Of a stretch of 30,801 nucleotides of DNA, positions 24,749-30,801 are shown one piece after another. The notes beneath the pieces are model-generated. The model searched no databases. It worked only from the letters and a program-made list of their open reading frames with translations, and was not told the origin of the DNA. Positions within the stretch are counted from its first letter, which is position 1. The number at the start of each line of letters is the position of its first letter. The DNA comes from an uncultured Bacteroidota bacterium (GTDB lineage: Bacteria; Bacteroidota; Bacteroidia; Chitinophagales; Chitinophagaceae), in the NCBI GenBank assembly GCA_903825065.1, contig CAIJZG010000075.1, forward strand, positions 1 to 30,801, written 5' to 3'. A program made the position numbers and the translations under genes.

Positions 24749-26488
24749 ATGCGCATATTGACATACCTAGTATTTGTTTTGCTATTCAGTAATACTTTAA
24801 ATGCACAGACAAAAACCTATTGTAATCCTATTAATATTGATTACGGTTATTGCCCAATTCCAAATTTTGTAGAACAAGGAAAGCACCGTGCTACTGCAGA
24901 TCCTGTGATTACAGTTTTTAAAGGAAACTATTATTTATTTTCCACCAACCAATGGGGTTATTGGTGGAGTGCTGATATGGTAAAGTGGAATTTTGTACCC
25001 CGTAAATTTCTTAAGCCCTGGAATAAAGTATATGATGAATTGTGTGCACCTGCAACAATTGTGCTTGGTGATACCTTATTAGTAATAGGCTCTACTTATG
25101 AAAAGAATTTTCCATTATGGATGAGTACCAATCCACAAAAAGATGAATGGAAAGAAGCGGTAGATTCTTTTCAGGTAGGCGCATGGGACCCAGGATTTTT
25201 CTTAGATGATGACAATCGTTTATATATCTATTTTGGATCAAGTAATTTTTATCCCACTTACGGACAAGAAATTGATCGAAAAACTTTTCAGCCCATTGGT
25301 GAAAGAAAAGAACTATTAAGACTACATGATAAAATTCATGGCTGGGAAAGATTTGGAGAATATCATGATAATACATTTTTAAATCCATTCATTGAAGGTT
25401 CATGGATGAACAAGTATAATGGAAAATATTATTTGCAATATGGTGCTCCAGGTACTGAGTTTAGCGGTTATGGTGACGGCGTGTATACTGCTGATCATCC
25501 GCTTGGTCCGTTTACTTATCAATCACATAATCCATTTTCTTATAAACCCGGAGGATTTGCAAATGGAGCAGGGCATGGTGCTACTTTTCAAGATTTATTT
25601 AAACAATGGTGGCATGTTTCAACAATTGTGATATCGACTAAAAATAATTTCGAACGTAGAATTGGTATCTGGCCAGCACAATTTGATAAAGACGGAGTTC
25701 TTTCTACCAATACTGCTTATGGCGATTATCCGCACTATATTCCATTTGCAAAAGCTGATCATTTAAATAGTCAGTTTACAGGCTGGATGCTTTTAAATTA
25801 TAACAAACCTATCCGTGTTTCTTCCACACTTGGCGGTTTCCATGCTAACCTAGCCAACGATGAAAATATTAAAACTTATTGGAGCGCTGCTACTGGAAAT
25901 ACAGGCGAATGGATTGAATCTGACTTGGGTACTATTAGTACTATCAATGCTATACAAATAAACTATGCAGACCAGGATGCAGCAACCATGGGTAAGGTTG
26001 CAGGATTATATCATCAATATCAATTGTATTCTTCGAAAGATGGAAAAAACTGGAGCCTTTTACTTGATAAGAGCGTTAATAAAACAGATGTACCCCACGA
26101 TTATATCACTTTCGACAAACCAGTAGCAACAAGATTTATCAAACTCGTAAACATTCATATGCCTTCAGGTAAATTTGCGATTAGTGGTTTACGTGTTTTT
26201 GGATTAACAAAAGGATCAGTACCAGAAGCTGTGCAGCATTTTGTAGTATTAAGAGGCGATACAGAGAGACGAAATGCTTGGTTAAAATGGCAGGTAAACG
26301 AGAAAGCTACAGGCTATATGATTTATACAGGAACTGCTCCAGATAAATTATATACCAGCATGATGGTTTTGGGAACTAATGAATATTATTTTTCAGCTAT
26401 GGAAAAAGATCAAACTTACTATTTTCAAATAGAGGCTTTCAACGAATCTGGTATCGGCAAAAGAACTGAAGTAATTAAAGTAGACTAA
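24749..26488 (+). CDS. Secreted GH43-type glycosidase with F5/8C and FN3-like domains
   Basis: A 579-residue protein. A signal peptide (residues 1-19, ending LNAQ) is followed by a five-bladed propeller resembling glycoside hydrolase family 43, about 25-330. The expected acidic triad is visible: D51 in RATADPVITVF, D147 in GAWDPGFF and E216 in NPFIEGSWM. Residues about 345-485 look like an F5/8 type C (discoidin, CBM32-like) module (LANDENIKTYWSAATGNTGEWIESDLG) and about 490-579 like a fibronectin type III module. GH43 members cleave arabino- and xylo-linked glycans, but the specificity is not evident. Probably cotranscribed with the acylase gene and convergent with the response regulator. 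Confidence 0.86.
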   Translation: MRILTYLVFVLLFSNTLNAQTKTYCNPINIDYGYCPIPNFVEQGKHRATADPVITVFKGNYYLFSTNQWGYWWSADMVKWNFVPRKFLKPWNKVYDELCAPATIVLGDTLLVIGSTYEKNFPLWMSTNPQKDEWKEAVDSFQVGAWDPGFFLDDDNRLYIYFGSSNFYPTYGQEIDRKTFQPIGERKELLRLHDKIHGWERFGEYHDNTFLNPFIEGSWMNKYNGKYYLQYGAPGTEFSGYGDGVYTADHPLGPFTYQSHNPFSYKPGGFANGAGHGATFQDLFKQWWHVSTIVISTKNNFERRIGIWPAQFDKDGVLSTNTAYGDYPHYIPFAKADHLNSQFTGWMLLNYNKPIRVSSTLGGFHANLANDENIKTYWSAATGNTGEWIESDLGTISTINAIQINYADQDAATMGKVAGLYHQYQLYSSKDGKNWSLLLDKSVNKTDVPHDYITFDKPVATRFIKLVNIHMPSGKFAISGLRVFGLTKGSVPEAVQHFVVLRGDTERRNAWLKWQVNEKATGYMIYTGTAPDKLYTSMMVLGTNEYYFSAMEKDQTYYFQIEAFNESGIGKRTEVIKVD

Positions 26489-26518
26489 GCCAACTATTTT
26501 TAAAATGTATATGGAAAG

Positions 26519-27166
26519 CTAAATTTGATTTTCAATAATAAATTTCATAAGTGCACCAGGAGAATTAAGCTTTAATTTTTGCATGATATTTTTTCTATGT
26601 GTTTCAACGGTATAAACACTTAAGTGCAAATTCTGAGCAATATCCTGATTGGTCATTCCATTTTTTATCAACTGTATCAATTCTCTTTCTCTTTTTGTGA
26701 GGTTGAACTGTGCCAGAAATTTATCATTTACCAAAAATTCACCGGGAGCGGGCTGATCATGTTGAGGGGTTGCAAATAAAGCGCCAGAATAAACCATTTT
26801 AATGGTGTGAATTAATTCATCACGCTGACTGCTTTTTAAAAGATACCCATTAGCACCTTTAATTTTTGCTTCTTTTATAATTGCTTCATCAAAATAGCCG
26901 GATAACATCACAATCTTTACACTAGGATAAGATTGTCGGATGTATTTTATCGTTTCCAAACCATTCATTTTAGGCATATTAATGTCTAATAGAATTAGGT
27001 CTGGTTTTGTTGTTGGCAACATCTCTAAAACCTCTCTTCCATTATTGGCGATACCACAAAGCTCAAAGTCGGGCTCTCTTCTCAGCATCATCGATAAACC
27101 TTCAATGAATAATGGATGATCATCAGCCAGCATTATTCTAATTTTTTCGTTTTCTGGGGTTGACAT
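26519..27166 (-). CDS. NarL/FixJ-family response regulator
   Basis: A 215-residue two-component regulator. The receiver domain occupies about residues 9-125, with acidic pair D15/D16 (LADDHPLF), phosphoacceptor D61 (LLLDINMP) and the conserved Lys in GYLLKSS. A LuxR-type helix-turn-helix follows (LTKRERELIQLIKNGMTNQDIAQ, then LSVYTVETHRKNIMQKL, about 155-200). No histidine kinase gene is adjacent, so its sensor is elsewhere. The 467-nt gap to the next gene is unusually long for the window and may hold regulatory sites. Targets are unknown. Confidence 0.93.
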   Translation of the reverse strand: MSTPENEKIRIMLADDHPLFIEGLSMMLRREPDFELCGIANNGREVLEMLPTTKPDLILLDINMPKMNGLETIKYIRQSYPSVKIVMLSGYFDEAIIKEAKIKGANGYLLKSSQRDELIHTIKMVYSGALFATPQHDQPAPGEFLVNDKFLAQFNLTKRERELIQLIKNGMTNQDIAQNLHLSVYTVETHRKNIMQKLKLNSPGALMKFIIENQI

Positions 27167-27633
27167 TTTTTAACCTATTACCATTTTAAAAAAATATACA
27201 AACTACTTCGTATTAAAGATAAGTAGTTGATAAGACTTTCAGTTTTATATAATTGATTATATGATCAGATTCTGTGATAGTTTTTGATTAAAGCATGCCA
27301 TTATATTAATATCTTATGAAAATTTACAACATTTTACAGTCAAAAATGGCCTATAACTCCGTGATTTCAACGATAAAATAGGGTGTTTTAACTGCGATTA
27401 TTGATCCTACTCCTAATTACTTTTATCGAAAGGATAAACGATGGAATTCAGGGAATTATTGTCATTTTTTCGTTAGATAGCTAGAAAAAGTCAGCAGAAA
27501 TTGTAGTCTCTAAACTACAGTTATTTCAAGACCCCCTTACAATCTCAGCGGATATTAGAAAATAGCTTTGATAAAGCAAATAGCTATTCTCTAAAAGGGT
27601 AACCGGCAATTTTCCTGAATTACACAGCAAAAG
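27167..27633. other. 467-nt intergenic region between divergent genes
   Basis: No ORF worth calling; the longest clean ATG-started reading frames seen are about 11 codons. It contains two small hairpins: TGTAGT/ACTACA at 27502-27519, and AATAGCT/AGCTATT at 27561-27588, about 45 nt before the next start. TACTTTTA at 27418-27425 resembles a -7 box, but no TTTG lies at the right distance. The length suggests a long 5' leader or regulator sites for the T9SS cargo gene; nothing more specific is supported. Confidence 0.5.
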
Positions 27634-30135
27634 ATGAAAAAATATTTACATTATTATCATTTATTGTTCATTTTAATACTAACCGGCTCACCCGTATTAG
27701 CTCAATATCAGTATGTTGGAACCTATAACCAGGATGGCAAACCCAATAATCTAGTTACTGTCTCCGATTTAATTACAAGCGCATTTAAAATTGATATAGC
27801 TTCTTCATTACCTGAAAATCGTTCAGTTCCTTTTTATAATCCCCAATTTATTGCTGATTCTCGCCTTGAAACCATTTCACTATCTACTAGTTCTGATGTT
27901 TGGATAAGTTTTTTGGATGAGGGCTCTTCTTATCAAAATGCATTAGGATATTATACCTATCCTACCAATGCTCCATTAACAGCAGCCCCAGCAAATGCAG
28001 ATATAAAAATCATTTTTGCCAATGCCTCTAAAGCAGGATCTGGTGGTAGCCTTGCCCCAGGCGATAAAGTTTTCTTAGGCAATTTTCCGGCAAATACTTC
28101 TATAGGTTTTGTAATCATTGTAAACGGATGGGAAAATGCAAAAAATAAAGTGGGAATTGGGAATTGGAGAATCTTTTCAAATAGCGCCTTCAATCCAGAA
28201 GCAAATTCAGATTTAAAAAAGCATTTTGTAAGCATTTACGATACTACAACCAATCGGATTGTTTTAGGTTTTGAAGAAACTAGCAGAGATGCTGGTTTTA
28301 ATAGTGATAATGACTTTAATGATCTATTATTCTATGCTACTGTTTCTCCTATACAAAATGTTTTAAACTTAACAAATATACCTACGCTTTCAAAAGATGG
28401 AAATGTTACACTCTCTGGTAACACAGGTGGATTAGAAAGTAAAAGTTTGGGAGATGCTATTTCAAAAAGGGTATATACAAATGCAGTTAATGGGGCACAA
28501 GGCCCAGTTGATTATAAAAAATTAAATCAAATTCAGCAACCTTCCAACCAAAAATCAGGATTGGGTAATAGTAATTATATTGGATTGCAACTTAAAGATA
28601 TTTTACCTGTCCAAATTTTAGATTCAGGTTATAATGCTTATTCAACCGCTGCTGCAGATATTACCAGTATAACAAATGCGATTGATGTGGTGTCTGTAGA
28701 TTTTACTTATAAAAATGAATGCAGAGCTGTAGTATTTGCTACTAAAACTCAGAATCAAATGTATGATCATAGCAAAGCTGTTTGTGATCGACTTAAAGGT
28801 GCAAAACTTTTAGGATTAAACAATTTTACACTAAACGGACTAAATCTTGTTCGATATACTTTATTACAACCTAATGGGCATATAGAATATGCAATTTGTT
28901 TTTCTGTTGGAACAAAAATCGGAAGGAGCAGTTTTAGTTTTCAATCAAATTGGTTGAACAAAGATTATATTCCTGAAGAAACTTTATATAACGTTCAAGT
29001 ATGGTCAGCAACTCCTTATCTCTCTGTTGATATAAGTTTAGAAATCTTGAACAAATTAAATTCAATAATGCCTGTTCAAGCTTTATATCCAGTAACAGAA
29101 TTACCAAAATCTTATATTATTTCTGGAATAAGAGATGGAAAGAATTTAAATTTTGAGATTAATAATAATACGAGTTCAACAATTGGTTATTTTCAAATTG
29201 AAGAAAGGCAATCAGAAAAATCTATTTTTACTACAATTAGAAAAGTTCCAGTTATTATAACTGCAAATGGTAAATCTACAACCACAATACCAGTTAGCGA
29301 TAATTATGAAGCAACTATAAGTTTGTATTTAAATAATAAATTACAGGATGTAGTTTTCATGGCTGATGGAGGTTGGAATATTGACTATAATAAGAATACA
29401 ACTGTTGTAAATTCATTTAATATTACAAACGATTCATCTATCGTTAATGTAACAAATGATGATCAACTAGTGTTTCGAAATATAACTGTAGATGCAACTT
29501 CAAGTGATAATATAACTGCTTATAAGCTTTTAAAAGGCGGCGGGGCTGAACAAGATTTAAGTGTTTATAAAGCGCTTAAATTTACTGCAAATGCTTCAGG
29601 AGCAAATATGCGTATTACATTAGTGAAGAGTAGTATCTCAAATTGGAATGAACAATATAGTTATAACCTGCCTATTTCTACTACTACAAAAGAGTATAGT
29701 GTTAATCTAAGTGATTTTACTTCAACAAGTAACAAAACTTTTAATCCTAACGATATAACTACTATTGTTTTTTCTTTTGAAGTCGGGGCTGGAAAATCAA
29801 CAGCAGTAAAGGCTGCCATTAGTAAGGCATCTTTTACCAAACAAAGTATAGTTGCTGCAAATACTATTGTTACAAAAAATGTTCAGCTATACCCTAATCC
29901 TTCAAAAGGAAGATTTGTTGCAAGTTTTAATGCAGAATTTTCAAGTACAGTAACTTTAAAATTATTAGATGCGAATACTGGCAGACAAATAATGAGTAAA
30001 GTAATAAATACAAATAAGGGTGCTAATAATATAAATGTTGAATTAAATCAATCTATTAAAACCAATGTGTATATACTTTCTATCGAAGGAGATACAGATA
30101 AATATCTTCCTAAGAAATTAATAGTACAGCAATAA
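27634..30135 (+). CDS. Large secreted protein with DUF4114-like domain and T9SS sorting domain
   Basis: An 833-residue extracellular or surface protein. A signal peptide (KYLHYYHLLFILILTGSPVLAQ, in the first 24 residues) is followed by a DUF4114-like domain ending around residue 236, with the acidic motif FEETSRDAGFNSDNDFNDLL. The centre (about 240-740) has no domain I recognise; its second half looks beta-rich and Asn/Thr/Ser-rich, with a carbohydrate-binding-like segment around 610-735. The C-terminal 85 residues fit a type A T9SS sorting domain: VQLYPNPSKGRF, then LKLLDANTGRQI and YILSIEGD...KKLIVQQ. Export to the surface through T9SS follows from the tail; the biological role is unknown. 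A terminator lies 30 nt after the stop codon. Confidence 0.88.
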   Translation: MKKYLHYYHLLFILILTGSPVLAQYQYVGTYNQDGKPNNLVTVSDLITSAFKIDIASSLPENRSVPFYNPQFIADSRLETISLSTSSDVWISFLDEGSSYQNALGYYTYPTNAPLTAAPANADIKIIFANASKAGSGGSLAPGDKVFLGNFPANTSIGFVIIVNGWENAKNKVGIGNWRIFSNSAFNPEANSDLKKHFVSIYDTTTNRIVLGFEETSRDAGFNSDNDFNDLLFYATVSPIQNVLNLTNIPTLSKDGNVTLSGNTGGLESKSLGDAISKRVYTNAVNGAQGPVDYKKLNQIQQPSNQKSGLGNSNYIGLQLKDILPVQILDSGYNAYSTAAADITSITNAIDVVSVDFTYKNECRAVVFATKTQNQMYDHSKAVCDRLKGAKLLGLNNFTLNGLNLVRYTLLQPNGHIEYAICFSVGTKIGRSSFSFQSNWLNKDYIPEETLYNVQVWSATPYLSVDISLEILNKLNSIMPVQALYPVTELPKSYIISGIRDGKNLNFEINNNTSSTIGYFQIEERQSEKSIFTTIRKVPVIITANGKSTTTIPVSDNYEATISLYLNNKLQDVVFMADGGWNIDYNKNTTVVNSFNITNDSSIVNVTNDDQLVFRNITVDATSSDNITAYKLLKGGGAEQDLSVYKALKFTANASGANMRITLVKSSISNWNEQYSYNLPISTTTKEYSVNLSDFTSTSNKTFNPNDITTIVFSFEVGAGKSTAVKAAISKASFTKQSIVAANTIVTKNVQLYPNPSKGRFVASFNAEFSSTVTLKLLDANTGRQIMSKVINTNKGANNINVELNQSIKTNVYILSIEGDTDKYLPKKLIVQQ

Positions 30136-30165
30136 GATAGTTTTTTTTAATGTAGGCAGGGTTAT

Positions 30166-30190
30166 AGCAGGAAGTGATTCCTGCTTTTTT
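30166..30190 (+). terminator. Terminator after the T9SS cargo gene
   Basis: A perfect 8-bp stem (AGCAGGAA at 30166-30173 with TTCCTGCT at 30178-30185), loop GTGA, then TTTTT. It lies between convergent genes; on the minus strand the stem is not followed by a clean T run. Confidence 0.88.
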
Positions 30191-30801
30191 ATTCAGTTGA
30201 AAAAATAGTTCTTCGAACAAGTAAACATGCACCCATTACCCCAGCAGATAACCCGAGTTTTGAAGTCTTTAATTGGGTGTCATTATTAACTAGACTTGCA
30301 GAATATTTATTAAGTGAGCTTTTAATAGGTACCCTGATAAATTCATTAGTAGTGGAAAGAAGTCCACCAAGAATTACTAATTCTGGATTAAAAATATTAA
30401 TGAGCGAAGCAACGGCTTTACCCAATTTTTCACCTACTACAGAAACACATTCTATTGCGAGTGTGTCATCCTGATTACAAGCAATGACAATTTCTTCTAG
30501 AGTGATGTCTTCAATTTTTTTATGATCTCGCTGAAGAATTGAGCCAAAACCAGCTCGCAATTTATCCTGGATATTTCTAACAACAGCAAAGCCAGATGCT
30601 TCAGTTTCAAGGCAGCCTTTTTTACCGCACTGACAGATCATTTCATTATCATAAATAGGATTATGCCCAAACTCCCCAGAAAATCCAGACTTGCCATAAT
30701 ATATTTCACCATTGATAATAATACCCAATCCGATACCATAATCTAGATTAAAGAATAGAATATTTTTTTCTTTTTCAACAATTCCAGAACAATCTTCTGC
30801 A
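30189..30801 (-). CDS. ROK-family protein (regulator or sugar kinase), 5' end missing
   Basis: The reading frame stays open to the window edge, so the gene is cut at its 5' end; about 204 C-terminal codons are visible. Upstream of residues GIIINGEIYYG the frame reads NILFFNLDYGIGLG, typical of the ROK phosphate-binding region, so an internal start near 30728 is not real. The family signature follows: GFSGEFGHNPI, then the zinc-site cluster CQCGKKGCLETEAS. The C-terminal part contains NIFNPELVILGGLL. The missing N-terminus decides whether it is a NagC/XylR-like transcription repressor with a helix-turn-helix or a glucokinase-type enzyme, so both remain open. Confidence 0.88.
   Translation of the reverse strand, partial: AEDCSGIVEKEKNILFFNLDYGIGLGIIINGEIYYGKSGFSGEFGHNPIYDNEMICQCGKKGCLETEASGFAVVRNIQDKLRAGFGSILQRDHKKIEDITLEEIVIACNQDDTLAIECVSVVGEKLGKAVASLINIFNPELVILGGLLSTTNEFIRVPIKSSLNKYSASLVNNDTQLKTSKLGLSAGVMGACLLVRRTIFSTE

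Noticed and set aside
27240..27300. Possible promoter TTTG at 27283-27286
   Set aside because: No acceptable TAnnTTTG element is found 19-21 nt downstream.
1..30801. CRISPR arrays, tRNA or rRNA genes, insertion sequences, prophage genes
   Set aside because: No regularly spaced repeats, cloverleaf candidates, transposase or phage motifs were seen; apart from the paralogous amidohydrolases, the window looks like ordinary core chromosome.

Overview
The window reads as chromosomal DNA of a Bacteroidota species, most likely of the Chitinophagaceae. It is AT-rich, its genes generally lack Shine-Dalgarno sequences, it has a type IX secretion (T9SS) C-terminal sorting domain, and one promoter candidate fits the phylum's TTTG / TAnnTTTG pattern. 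The genus cannot be named from the sequence alone.

Layout. 1-86 is the tail of an acyl-CoA synthetase gene, closed by a terminator. 170-3438 holds two tandem, very similar secreted M20-family amidohydrolases (AbgB-like), followed by a terminator and a small lipoprotein gene. 3853-7054 (minus) holds a secreted imidazolonepropionase-type amidohydrolase and a large helical repeat-like protein of unknown function. 7268-20797 (plus) is a 13.5-kb amino-acid biosynthesis block: leuA; then ilvE-ilvD-ilvB-ilvN-(DinB-like)-ilvC; then thrA-thrB-thrC. Together these give the valine pathway from pyruvate, the shared isoleucine steps, the first leucine step, and the aspartate-to-threonine branch except aspartate-semialdehyde dehydrogenase. 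ilvA and leuBCD are not in the window. 20895-26488 holds a Tat-exported Gfo/Idh oxidoreductase (minus), then a penicillin-acylase-type N-terminal-nucleophile hydrolase and a multidomain GH43-type glycosidase (plus). 26519-27166 (minus) is an orphan NarL/FixJ response regulator. 27634-30135 is a DUF4114-type T9SS cargo protein, and 30189-30801 (minus) is an incomplete ROK-family gene.

The main discovery is two unannotated leader peptides, each just upstream of its amino-acid operon. At 8603-8704, before ilvE, a 33-residue ORF contains 12 Ile/Val residues, including the run VVVIII. It is followed by a GC-rich hairpin and T tract, and its last codons can form an alternative pairing with the 5' arm of that hairpin. 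This is the architecture of classical ribosome-mediated transcription attenuation, and the VVVIIIP core matches the enterobacterial IlvL leader as I recall it. At 15865-15960, before thrA, a 31-residue ORF contains 12 Thr residues, ending in six consecutive Thr codons, with near-identical 20-nt segments in and after it that can form competing pairings. No clear intrinsic terminator follows that leader, so its mechanism may differ. leuA has no such leader and encodes a short form lacking the allosteric leucine-binding domain.

The two attenuator candidates would let the Ile/Val and Thr operons sense charging of their own product tRNAs. Because threonine is the precursor of isoleucine, the adjacent clusters form one metabolic unit with separate sensors.
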